Shown: in pieces, positions 1-9,817 of the stretch
Position numbering within the stretch: the stretch's first letter is position 1
Layout of the letters: each line of letters starts with the position of its first letter
NCBI GenBank assembly: GCA_036785705.1
Contig: JAWUZG010000160.1
Span: 124,001-188,000 of the forward strand
Source of the DNA: Acanthornis magna
Lineage: Eukaryota > Chordata > Aves > Passeriformes > Acanthizidae
Length of the DNA stretch: 64,000 bases
Direction: 5' to 3'
Program-made: the position numbers and the translations under genes
Notes under the pieces: model-generated
The model's database searches: none
What the model saw: only the letters and a program-made list of their open reading frames with translations
What the model was told of the DNA's origin: nothing

Positions 1-817
1 GGTGTCCCCGAGCCCTGGCAGGTCAGTGTCACCCGGTCCCACAGCACCGCCGGTGTCCAGGAGGGATCCACGAGGAGCTGGGTGGTCTCAGCACCTGTGG
101 GTGACAGGGGACACCAGCCTGCCAGGGCCAGCGTGGGGCTGGGGACAGCAGGGTGGGGACATGGCATCTGCCGAGGACTCACCAGTGAGGCTGAGGGTCT
201 GTGCTGGAAGGGAGAAGGGACAGGGCTGGGTGGGGGTGGCCCCATGGGCACATTCGAACCCGGGGCACGGGGTGTGGGGGCTGACCCCGAGCTGTCACTG
301 TGTGGACCCCAGAGTGGCATGGATGTCTCGGGGATGGGGACACCACGGCCACCCCGTGCTCAGGCAGGACATGGGGACAGTGTGGACACTCTGGAAATGG
401 GGACAGCACAGGTTCCCCGTGCTGGCACAGGTCACCCCCATCAGCCCCCCAGCACCTGTGTCCATAGCCCAACCCAAAGTTGCCCGTCCACTTGTCCCTA
501 TCCCTTCACCCTTGTGTCCCCCTGTCCCCACAGCTGCCCCAGCTCCATGATGCCTCCCCACACCCGTGTCCCCCCATTATGGTCCCCATGATTCTGTCCC
601 TCCTCTCCTGTCCCCTCAGCCAAACCATGACCTTGGTCACCTCATGGAGTGGCTCTGCTGGCATAGGGACCTCAGGGGACCCCGTAACCCTCCTGTGCCC
701 CCTCCCACCGCTCTCTGCCTCACCAGGGCCCATCCCCGGGGTGTCAGGCCCCTGCCTGGGGCACTCACCCCACAGGAGCAGTGTCACCTTCCCAGCCATC
801 CCGGTGTCCCCAGCCAT
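1..817 (-). CDS. Gene A1: FCRL-like Ig receptor, 5' end only (cut by window edge)
   Basis: This is the 5' part of a minus-strand membrane Ig receptor of the Fc-receptor-like family. Exon 1 (817-769) encodes a 16-residue leader beginning MAGDTGMAGK, ending in phase 1 at a GTGAGT donor. The 21-bp mini-exon (203-183) completes the signal peptide and is the hallmark of the FcR/FCRL family. The first Ig exon (D1) starts at 94 and runs off the window. The first ATG of exon 1 (815-817) was chosen; a second in-frame Met lies six codons later. A2 at 38.4-42.1 kb is the near-identical duplicate, so the missing exons are expected to resemble it. An ETS-like GGAAGGAAG stretch (881-899) and an ISRE-like element (1506-1524) lie upstream. 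No break is visible in the part present. Whether the full gene is intact cannot be judged here. Confidence 0.75.
183..203 (-). other. 21-bp signal-peptide mini-exon of gene A1
   Basis: This exactly 21-nt exon is bounded by a CAG acceptor and a GTGAGT donor on the minus strand. It encodes the end of the signal peptide. The length is diagnostic for the Fc-receptor/FCRL family, and the same exon is found in every complete gene of the window. Confidence 0.8.
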
Positions 818-1505
818 CTGGGCTAGCTGTCACACGCTGTCGAGGCCACCTGTGCCCTGGGTGGCGGCTCTTCGGATGAAGGGGAAGGAAGCGAAGTCAT
901 CTCTTGACCTCACAAGTGGGTGGCGCATGGTGGGGGCTGGGTGGGGACAGGCTGGCCACAAGCTGGGGACTCAGTGGGTTTGGGTACCCGTGCATGGGTG
1001 TTCCTTGGGAATGGGGGTCCTGGGCTGTGGAGATCATGGGGAATGGCAATCCTGGGATGGGGCCCCAGGTAGGGGGGACATAAGGAATGGGGGTCCCATG
1101 GTTGGGTTCCCACGGCAATGGGGGTTGCAGGGATGGGCAGTGGTTGGGTGGGCACATGGGTCGCAGCTCCTTCACGGGGTGCCTCAGATTTTGGGGTGGC
1201 TGAGGGCCCAGCGCTGCCCCCTCGGGTGGGTCAGGGCCTGGGGGGGTCACCCCAGGTGGATTCCAAGTGGCTTTAAGTCTGTGGCCCCTCCCCCGCCCAG
1301 GGGCTTTTTCCACTTTATCGCCATTTCTTTCCTTTTTTCCCTCAGTTTCTGACCCCTCCTGCATTTCTTGGCTGGACAATCCCAGGGAACACCAGAGCAC
1401 GGAATGGCTTGGGGGGACCCGAAGAGAGGGGGAAAAGGGGGACTGGGGGTGCAGGGAGTGGTGGGGGGGCTGTGGGGGTTGGGGGTGTCTGGCTGTGTCC
1501 CCCAA

Positions 1506-1524
1506 CACTTTCACTTTCTCTTTC
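1506..1524 (-). promoter_or_regulatory. ISRE/IRF-like element upstream of A1
   Basis: On the minus strand the sequence reads as GAAAGAGAAAGTGAAAGTG, containing the GAAANNGAAA core bound by interferon regulatory factors. An AGGAAG (PU.1/ETS-like) stretch lies next to it. It sits about 0.7 kb upstream of the A1 start and recurs upstream of every other gene start. Function is inferred from the motif and its conservation. Confidence 0.55.
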
Positions 1525-1679
1525 CTGCAGCAGAAGGAAGAGGCCATTTGTGCTGAGAGTCAGAGGGGTGGGGGGTGGGCTCTGTCCTGGGGTGGCACAT
1601 CCAGAGGGGTCCTGTCCTGAGGGATGGCAGTTCAGGGGGGGCGTGTCCACACTTCTCCATTCTTGGTCATCCCTGAAAG

Positions 1680-2225
1680 GATCTGAGCAGCTTGGGAATG
1701 GAGCCCCAGGCAGGAAGGAGCTCCCAAACTCCTCCTCCTTGCAGCCTGTGCCCATCCAAGGCTGGGGCCCAGCCATGGCACAGCCCCACTGCCCAGGGAT
1801 GGCCATTGGCCAGCCCTGCTCTGGCCAGCCCCAGGGGACAGCCAGGACCTGAGGCTCCCAGCCACCCCCTTGGCTTTGATTCTCACAGCTTTAGAGCTGC
1901 TCCAAGGTGAGAATTGTGTGGGGGAAAAAGGCCTGGCTGTGGTTTGCTCAGCTCTACAAGAAGCACAAAAACCAATGGGAGCCCAAGCAGTGGCTCTGCG
2001 AGGGCCTGTGATGGTTTTGAGAGCAGGGCTGGCTGGAAACCCCCCCTGCAGGGGCAGCTGTGAGGGAAGCAGTCTGGAAATGCAGCAATTGATCATTTTG
2101 TCCCTCTGGCCAAGGGACTGAGAGAGCCCCAAAACTCCTGCAAAGACAACAACAATCTGCTCAACAACCTGACCTGGACCCTCCTCCTTCCTGCACAAAA
2201 CTTGCAGCCCTTTGGAAGCTCTCGG
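1680..2225 (-). repeat. 0.5-kb conserved upstream element, copy 1
   Basis: This segment recurs at about 12145-12650, 21365-21890, 36677-37150, 42952-43490 and 53565-54075, always upstream of a receptor gene and in the same orientation relative to it. A shorter, diverged seventh copy lies near 37800-37975. Read in the direction of the gene it keeps an open frame of about 220 codons, but a one-base difference in the copy at 12.5 kb shifts the distal part, so coding is doubtful. It could be a transposon fragment, an alternative promoter or first exon, or part of the ancestral gene unit. Confidence 0.5.
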
Positions 2226-2239
2226 AAAGAATGTTTGGT

Positions 2240-2760
2240 TTCTGGCTGTGGCCACCAGAGGAGAGGGAAAAGTTTGGAAATATTGAGCAGGGCTCCACAC
2301 ATGGATCCAGGGATCAGGGGGTGAGAGCAGGAGCAGGGAGTGCCCAGGCAGGAGAATTCAGGGCAGGATGGAGTGGATTTTCCAGGGAAACAGACCCTGA
2401 GGGACACACAGGCATTTTCACAGATTGCTGTGCAGTGGTCCAAGGATGGACAGAGTTGTTCCCTTTTGGGTGCAGAATCCATGGGAAGTAAATCAAGTCT
2501 CAGGGTGGGAATGAGAAAAATGGGAAGAGCTCCTAGATATGGCCCAAGCAAAGGCTTTCCTGTGGGGTGGGTTGCTGCCCAGCAGCCAGAGAACAATGCC
2601 ATGGACCTGTTGGACACTCAGTAACATTCCTCACTCTGTATTATCCACAGGCAAACACTGCTGTGGGATGCACCAATGGGGTCCTAAAGGGAACCATAAA
2701 GTCTCATTTCTTCGTGATTTGTTTTGTTTTCACTGTGAGTGACTCTTTGGGAGACCAACT
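2240..2760 (+). repeat. Dispersed repeat element B, copy 1
   Basis: This roughly 0.5-kb sequence is repeated at about 43500-44530 (same strand, split by a retroviral insertion) and at about 20830-21345 (opposite strand). It always abuts the 0.5-kb conserved element. I do not recognise its family. Confidence 0.45.
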
Positions 2761-3222
2761 ATTAAAAAGAATCTATAAACCAGGCTGTTTTATCATTGTC
2801 AGCTTGATTTTGTCTGAGTTTCTTTTTCTTTACTGGAAAAGAAATGGTGTGGGAAAAGCATTTCACCCTTATCCTATAGATGTATAATTTTGTCTGAACC
2901 ACCTGGGAATGAGGAAATTCAACCAAAGTTAGCCTGGGAGTTACCATTGTCAGGGGCAGGTCATGACAGGGCACCCCTGAATTTGGTGCACCCCAGAGGT
3001 CACAGTGCCCCACAGGGGACAGAGGGGGTGGTCAGGGATCCCCGCAGTACAGGGATTCCCCAGGACATGGGAACTGCAGAGCAAGGACCCCCCAGGACAA
3101 GACCCAGGCATCGCCACACCAGAGGAGTCCTTTGCCTCCAGGGCAGGGCCACTCTGGATGTGCCCCCCAGGACAGAACCCACCTCCCCTACCCCCTGTCT
3201 GACTCTCAGTGTAAATGGAGAG

Positions 3223-3240
3223 GAAAGAGAAAGTGAAAGT
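3223..3240 (+). promoter_or_regulatory. ISRE/IRF-like element upstream of B1
   Basis: The sequence contains GAAAGAGAAAGTGAAAGT, with two overlapping GAAANNGAAA cores, about 0.96 kb upstream of the B1 start. The equivalent position upstream of the other genes carries the same motif. Confidence 0.55.
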
Positions 3241-3589
3241 GGTGGGGAAAGCACAGCCCAAGAGCTCCATCCCCCACAGGCCCCCTTTTACCCCTCCCTG
3301 GCATCCCCAACCTGATTCCTGCTCAGGTGCTCCCTGGGATTGCTGAGCCAGGAAATGGGGGGTGGGAGGGGGTGGTGTGGAAGTAAGGAAAATAGGGAAA
3401 AATAGAAATAAAAAGAGAGAAAAGCCCAGGGGTGTGTGGGGCACAGACCCAGAGCCTCCCAGGACAAGCCTCAGGTGCCCCCCAGGCTAGGAGCACCCTG
3501 TGGGGGCTGTGCTGGGCCCTGAGTCACCCCAAAATCTGAGGCACCCAATGAAGAAGCTGTGTCCCATGTGCCCACCCAGACATTGCCCA

Positions 3590-3960
3590 TCCCTGGGACC
3601 CCAATTCCCCTGGGAACCCAACCATGGGAACCCCATTCCCTTGGGAACCAAACCATGGGACCCCCATCCCAGGACTCCCATTGCCCAGGACCCCCATTCC
3701 CTTCATCCCATCCCATGGCCCCCCCTTCCCCCAGAACTCCTATTCCCGAGGGTCCCCTTTTTTCACCCCACACCCCCAACACTGGAACCCACATTCCATG
3801 ACCCCAAATCCCTGGGAACCATGTTTCTCCAGGACCCTCATCCCTGGAATCCCCCAAACCTGGGGACCCTGATTGCCCAGACCCCCATCCCCTCTGACTG
3901 CCCTTCCTCTAGACCCCAATTCCCCTGGACCCCAATTCTCCTGGACACCCATCCTTAGCT
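3590..3960. repeat. Degenerate minisatellite upstream of B1
   Basis: A run of imperfect units of about 12-25 bp is built on CCCATTCCC-GGGA-CCC. Similar arrays lie upstream of C1, D, E, A2, B2 and C2 at the same place between the ISRE-like motif and the first exon. It makes long but meaningless open frames on both strands. Confidence 0.6.
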
Positions 3961-4886
3961 CCCCACATCATCTGAGCCGCCCACACCTGGGAACTCCATG
4001 TCCCACCGTGTCCCCAGACCATCCCACAACGTCCCCAACCTGTCCCCTGCTGTGTTTCCACCCTGCCCCCACCCTGCCCCAACCAAGGTCCACCTACACG
4101 TGCGGATGAAACGTGACCTCGCTTCCTTCCCCTCTGCCCCAAGAGCTGCCACCCAGGGGACAGGCGGCCCCAGCAGCGTGTGACTGCCAGCACGGATGGC
4201 CAGGGACAGCGGGATGGCCGGGAAGGTGGCGCTGCTCCTGTGGGGTGAGTGCCCCACGGATGGGCCCTGGTGAGGCAGAGAGCGGTGGGGAGGGGACACA
4301 GGGGGGCTGCGCGGTCCCCTGAGGTCCCCAATGCCAGCAGAGCCATTCCATGGGGGTGGACTCTGGCGTGACCAGAGTCATGGGGTGGCCGTGGGGACAG
4401 GAACAGGAGGACAGGAGTAGGGGAACTGGGATGTGAGGAGATGAACAGGGGAACTGAGATGCAGGGACAAGGATGTGGCAAAAGGAACCTTGGGGCTGGG
4501 GCAGCTGCGGGGACAGGGACAGGGAGACAGGGATGCAGGGACAGGGACAAAGGGACAAGCACGATAAGGATGGGCCATGGGGACAAGGGCCCTTGGAATG
4601 GAATCATGAGCACAGGCCATGGCAATGTGGCCATGGGGACATATGCTGGGGGCTGGTGGAGGTAATGTGTGCCAGCATGGTGGAGTCACCATGCCCGGGG
4701 TGTCCACAGTGTCCCCATGTCCTGCCCCAACCTGGGATGTCTGAGGTGTCCCTGTCCTCAAGGCGCCTGTGCTAAGTCAGTGTCCCCATGGGGATAGTTT
4801 GGGGACAGATCCCACACTCCATGCCCTGGGTGCTGCTGTCCCTGCAGGGCTACCCCCAACCAGCTCTTCTCCTTTATCCCTTCCAG

Positions 4887-4907
4887 CCCAGACCCTCGGC
4901 CTCGCTG
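4887..4907 (+). other. 21-bp signal-peptide mini-exon of gene B1
   Basis: The 21-nt exon lies between TTCCAG and GTGAGT and encodes the leader end AQTLGLA. Its length assigns the gene to the FcR/FCRL family rather than to the leukocyte-receptor-complex receptors. Confidence 0.8.
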
Positions 4908-6859
4908 GTGAGTCCTCAGGGGGATGCCATGTCCCCACCCTGCTGTCCCTAGCCCAGTGGTGGCCCTGCCAGGCTGGTGTCCCCTGTCACCTGCAGGTGC
5001 CCAGACCACACAGCTCCTGGTGGAGCCCCCCTGGACACCAGCGGTGCTGTGCGTCAAGGTGACACTGACCTGCCAGGGCTCAGGGACCCTGCATGCCAGC
5101 ACCTGATACAAGGATGGGAAGCGCTGGGGGAAGAAGGGACCCGACCACCTCACTGTCACTGAGAGTGGCACCTACAAATGTCAAACACCCAGTACTGGGC
5201 TCAGCCCCACTGTGACAGTCTTAAACGGTGAGGGGGGATCTTAAATTATCAGGGTGGACCCTGATCGGTCTGGGTGGGCTCCACTCCGTGGATGGCCTCA
5301 TACCCCTTGTGTGGTGGGAGCCTGTCCCCTGTACACGGGGACATCTCAGTGCACCCCAGTGCATCCCAGCATGATAGGACCCCTGTGGTGTCCCTGGGAT
5401 CCTCCCACGCAATGGAGCCTCTCCCCAGTGATCCCCTGTGCCACGGGGACTCACCTCGGACCTGTCCCGAGGCCCTCAGTGTGACAGGACCTCCCTGTCC
5501 CACAGACCGGCTGATGCTGCAGGTGCCAGCACGGGCGCTGCTGGAGGGGGACACGGTGACACTGCGTTGTCGGAGCTGGAAGGACACACCGGTCACCAGG
5601 GTGCGATTTTATTGTGGGGAGAAGGATGTGGGGGGGTCCCTCAGCAGAACAGAGCTGTCCCTGTCCCCCGTGCAGCTGCACCACAGCGGCCGCTACCACT
5701 GCAGGGGCTGGGTTAACACCGGGTCGTCACTGTCAGCACCAGTGACAGTGAAAGTGCACGGTGAGCACCCCCACAGCTGAACTCCAATATCCCAACACCC
5801 GCACAGCCATTTCCCAGTGGATTCAGAGTCACAGTCCCCACCTCCCATCTCCTTCCCAGAGCTCTTCTCGGTGCCGGTTCTGGAGGGTCCCCACGAGGTC
5901 ATCGGGGGCTCCCCCCTGAATCTCAGCTGCCTCAGCACCCCCAGCCCCCTGCGGCCCCGAGCCCCCCTCCTGCACCTCTTCTACCGGGACGGGCAGTTGG
6001 TGGGGGGCCCGCAGGGGTCCCCGCAGCTCCTGGTGCCCGCCGTGGGGGTGTCCCACTCGGGCGATTACAGCTGCGAGGTGCGCTCCGAGTGGGGGGCCGT
6101 GCGGAAGAGCAGCGCCCGGCTCCGCGTCACGGTGCGCAGTGAGTGCGGGGATGGGCACGGGAGCCCCGACAGCCTCCCCGGGTCCCCCATGCCTTCTCAA
6201 TACTCTCTCTGTGTGTTTCCACCCCTTCCCAGATCCCTCCCTGGTCCCTGCATCCCTCATCAGGTCCCCCCATCCCACCCTAAGTACACCCCTCCCTCTC
6301 TTAGGTCCCTCCATTGTCCATGTTCCCACCATCCCTCTCTATGTCCCCAAAACCTTCCCTGCAGTCCCCTCCAACCCTCTCCATGTCCCCCTCCTTGAAT
6401 CTCCCATCCCTTCCTGGGATCCTTTCCATCCCTTTCCAAGCCTCTCCTGCATCTCTGGGCCCCTTTCTTCCTCACTGAGATCCCTCCACCCCTCTCTGAT
6501 CCTCCCCTTCCCTAAGTCCTTCACTGCTTCCTGGTGTCCCCAACCCCTCCCGGGTTCTCAATTCCCTTCATGTCCCCCCACAGGGGTCCCAGTCTCGGGT
6601 GTGTCCCTGCCAGCACAGCCTCCCGGGGGACAGGTGGCACTGGGTGACCGCCTGGTGCTGAGCTGCACGGTGGCTGCAGGGACAGGTCCCCTGTCCTTCT
6701 TCTGGCACCGGGGGGGCTCGAGGGCACCGCTGGGCACCGGTCCCCACCTGGAGCTGCACCACATTGGGTACGAGGACAGCGGCCACTACCAGTGCCGGGT
6801 CAGCAACGGGGACAGCATGGCTTAGAGCCCCACACTGAATGTCACCGTCCTGGGTGAGC

Positions 6860-7560
6860 GGGACCCTTGGGCTGGGGGTGTCTCCCTTACGGCATCCCCA
6901 ATTTCACACATTCGCATCCCACCTCATCTCCCTGACACCATCCCCAGCCCATCCCAGGTCGCAGCCCCCACCACTGGGCATCACAGTCCTGGGGTTACTG
7001 GGACCACCTGGGTCCTGATATCCCCACCCAGGACATCCCACCCATGAGTCCCTCATCCCACCTGTCACATCCCCCACCCCACATCAGGTCAAAGTCACCG
7101 TGCTGAGCGTGACCCTATCGGGGGAATCGTACCCCTGGGATTGGGGTGATGCCCCCCATGATATGCCTCATCCCACCGATCACATCCCACCCACACCATT
7201 CCACACCCCACACCAGGTGACAACGCCCATCACCCTTGAACATGGTCCTGGGGGAGAGGAACCCTCAGGCTTGTGGTCACCCCATTCACAGTATCCCTCA
7301 TCTCACTCTCATCTCACCCTCACCTCACCCTCATCCCATCGTCATCCCATCCATCACATGCCCTCATCCCACACAGGTGAGGATCCCCACCATCATGGGT
7401 CACAGTCACAGGTGAAGGGGACCCTCTGTGTCCAAGTGCCACCATGCACAGACTCATCTGTCATCCCACCCATCCCATCCTCATCCCACCCATGCCATCC
7501 TCATCCCAGCCATCCTACCGTCATCCCCCCACACCGGGTTCCAGCCCCTCCCCCCAAACC
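6860..7560 (+). repeat. Intronic minisatellite between D4 and D5 of B1
   Basis: Two layers of repetition are visible. From about 6860 to 7420, diverged units of roughly 100-150 bp echo the D4 exon end, its donor and the first intron bases (GTCACCGTCCTGG-like, then GGACCCT..GGGCTGGGGG). From about 7270 to 7530 there is a simpler CTCATCCCAC-type array. C1 (17240-17890) and B2 (48590-49260) have the same structure; D and C2 have only a short D4-D5 intron. Confidence 0.55.
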
Positions 7561-9469
7561 CTCAGCCCCGTCTCTGTCCCCGCAGTGCCTGTGGCCCATG
7601 CCACCATCACCCCTGGCCCCCCGGCACACCAGGTGCGCGCAGGTGACCCCGTGACACTGCGTTGCTCAGTGCAAGTGGGCTCAGCACCTGTCACCTTCAC
7701 CTGGCTGTGCGACGGGCGGGAGGTGGCCCGGGGTCCCCTCCTGGAGCTTGGGGACATTGATGTAGGACATTCGGGCACCTACCAATGCGTGGCCACCAAC
7801 CAGCTGGACGGGCACCGCGTTTTCCAGGCACTCAGCCCAGTGCTGTCCCTGGAGGTGACACCACGGGAACACAGGAGCACAGGCGGGGTGACATTTGATC
7901 ACTGGGGTTGCAAGTCACCCAGAGTGACAGGAGATCCCAATGTGTCCCCCTTTTTCTCCAACAGTGGCTGCAGGTGTCACTGGGTCCCTCCTGGTCTTGG
8001 TCATTCTCGTGGGTATCGTTGTGGGCTGGCACTGGTGTAATGGTATGTGTGGGTGGCAATGGGGGTGACGGGGCCCTGGGGAGTTGGGAAGGACCCTAGA
8101 ATTTGGGAGGAATGGGCAGAACCCACAGCTCCTAACTTGGGGGGCACTGTGCCACTTGTGACTTTTCTCAGTGTCCTCCAGGATTTGGGGAGGTGTTGGA
8201 GGGTCATGCAGGGGTGTTGGGGCTTCTTTCAGAGATCCTCAGAGACTTTGGAGGGCTCCCCTCGATGGGTTTGTCATTCTGGGGGCTCAGGGATTGTTCA
8301 GGGGCTCTGAGGGGAATTGAGATTTCCGTGGGGTTTCAGGATTCCTGAGTGTGGTCATGGCCCCTGGGACCCCACAGTCACCCCCACCTCTTTCCTTTGC
8401 AGCCACCAGGAAGCACCAGGAAAGGTGAGTGGGGGGCTCCAAACACCACCCCTCTTTTACCCCAACCCCCAAGATCTCCCATCCCATCCCACACACCCTT
8501 ATCCCCACAGGACACCCCCAGAGCCCCCGGCCCTCCCAGAGGAGGGGGAGGTGCTGTACACCCACATCGTGAGCACCAAATGGATGGGACGTGAGTACAG
8601 GGTGGGACAGAGTCATGTCATCCGTGGGTGTCACGCCTCAACCAGATCCCACAGCCAGTGTCTCTCGCAGTGTCCCCCCATGCCACCAAACTCCAGGATG
8701 CCCAGGTGACCTACGCAGAGCTGCCAGGGACCCATGGGTGACTGCAGGAACACAGTGACATCCACGGGAATGTGCTGTGACAATGGGGGCACTGGTGGGC
8801 ACTGGGGAGTTCTGGGGCAACTGGGGGACAGTGGGGGACCCCACCCATGGGCAGCCACAAATGTGTGTGTCCCCACCACCGCTTCCATGGGTGCCCAAAC
8901 TTCATGGGTAGGTGGACATAAGTGGGGGATTTTTTGTGAGGCTGCACAGGGCACCCAGAGCTCCCCAGTCCCCTTCCCAGTGCCCCTAGAACCACCAAGA
9001 GCTTCCCCATCCCCCTTCCACTACCCCAAATGGCTCCCCATTCCACATCCTAGTGCTCCCAATACCCTCAGAGAATTCCCCATTCCATCCCCACAGTGCT
9101 GCCAATACCCTCAGGGTTTCCTTATTCCCCTTCCCACCACCCCTCCATTGCTCTCAGTACATCCAGCGGGCTCCTCATTCCACCTCCCACTTCCAGGGGA
9201 GCACTGGACTCATTTCCTGTTATTGGACATAAATTCAAGTTTTTTTGTTTAAACTGGCAGAAATGGTGTTTCTTTGTTCAGCTCTCTCGAGCTTTAGCAA
9301 TGGGATTCTCCAATTTTGGGCTGCCACTAAAACCCAGGGGCTGCTGCCCCTCCCCTCCCAGTGGAGGCACAAAAGGCAAAGATCTCAAAGGGCTGAGAGT
9401 AGAAGAATTTCCTGCAAAGAGCAATGAGAGAAGAAAACCAACAGCAACAGCACCAAGATTCAGAATTGT

Positions 9470-9660
9470 CTCAGTTTGAAAGACAGGTGTCGTCCAAGGA
9501 AGACAGGAATCTTTCTAGGATGGAAAATATGGCCCCCTTCCCTCTAAATTATTATAACTTTGACATTACAGGGCTTTCAGGCAAAAGTATGGAAACCAGA
9601 ATAACAGTTCTTTACTAATACATATCTATGCATACCAAGAGAAACAACAACAGCAGCAAC
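9470..9660. repeat. Dispersed ERV-like repeat, copy 1
   Basis: An AT-richer segment with a GAAAGACAGGTGTC-like start and a TTCTTTACTA-like end recurs near 19645-19850, 29655-29840 and 51195-51390, always in the 3' flank side of a gene. The look is that of avian LTR-retrotransposon debris, but I cannot name the family. Confidence 0.4.
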
Positions 9661-9740
9661 AACAAACCCAAACAGAATCCCATTAACAGCCTTCTCTCAG
9701 CTGTCAAGGACTCTCCCCTTCGGTGCAGTTACAGTCACAG

Positions 9741-9817
9741 TCAGCAGGGGCGCTGGTGGCTCCTGGGCAGGCTGGGCAGGTGCGATGATTCCCCCGCGGC
9801 TGCAGGGGGCGCTGTGG
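9741..9817 (+). promoter_or_regulatory. Paired CTCF-like motifs downstream of B1
   Basis: Two sites 45-60 bp apart match the CTCF core: CAGCAGGGGCGCTGGTGGC-like at 9741-9760 and GCTGCAGGGGGCGCTGTGG at 9799-9817. The same pair lies downstream of C1 and B2. This would fit an insulator between duplicated gene units; binding is inferred only. Confidence 0.5.

Larger units (their letters stand above)
818..4195. other. Head-to-head intergenic region between A1 and B1
   Basis: This is the shared upstream region of two divergent receptor genes. From left to right it holds the A1 proximal ETS-like element (881-899), a short degenerate GGGTCCCATGG-type minisatellite (about 1000-1150), the A1 ISRE-like motif, a copy of the 0.5-kb conserved element (about 1680-2225), a second dispersed element (about 2240-2760), an AT-rich stretch (2700-2900), the B1 ISRE-like motif, a longer minisatellite (about 3590-3960) and the B1 proximal ETS-like element (4114-4132). 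I see no gene; long open frames here are a by-product of GC-rich sequence. Confidence 0.6.
4196..8741 (+). pseudogene. Gene B1: five-Ig FCRL-like receptor with two nonsense codons
   Basis: The exons are leader 4196-4244, 21-bp mini-exon 4887-4907, Ig D1 4997-5227, D2 5506-5760, D3 5860-6138, D4 6584-6853, D5 7586-7882, TM 7965-8042, and cytoplasmic 8403-8424, 8511-8590 and 8671-8741. All junctions are phase 1 except the small cytoplasmic exon boundary. The TM segment is VAAGVTGSLLVLVILVGIVV. The tail has two ITIMs, VLYTHIV and VTYAEL, which would recruit SH2 phosphatases and inhibit activation. Two stops break it: TGA at 5104-5106 replaces the conserved D1 tryptophan after 59 codons, and TAG at 6823-6825 lies near the end of D4. 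B2 has TGG and GAG at these sites. The D5 donor is GC (7883-7884). The start has an in-frame upstream stop. It is probably a pseudogene unless the stops are assembly errors. Confidence 0.85.

Noticed and set aside
5104..5106. TGA in B1 D1 as selenocysteine or stop readthrough
   Set aside because: It replaces a conserved core Trp by a one-base change, and a second stop of a different type lies in D4.
7270..7530. Coding exon in the CATCCCAC-rich intron
   Set aside because: It is a simple repeat without Ig-domain residues or conserved splice sites.
4196..8741. Assignment to CHIR/KIR/LILR-type (leukocyte receptor complex) receptors
   Set aside because: The second leader exon is 21 bp, as in FcR/FCRL genes, and the domain order and tail fit FCRL better.
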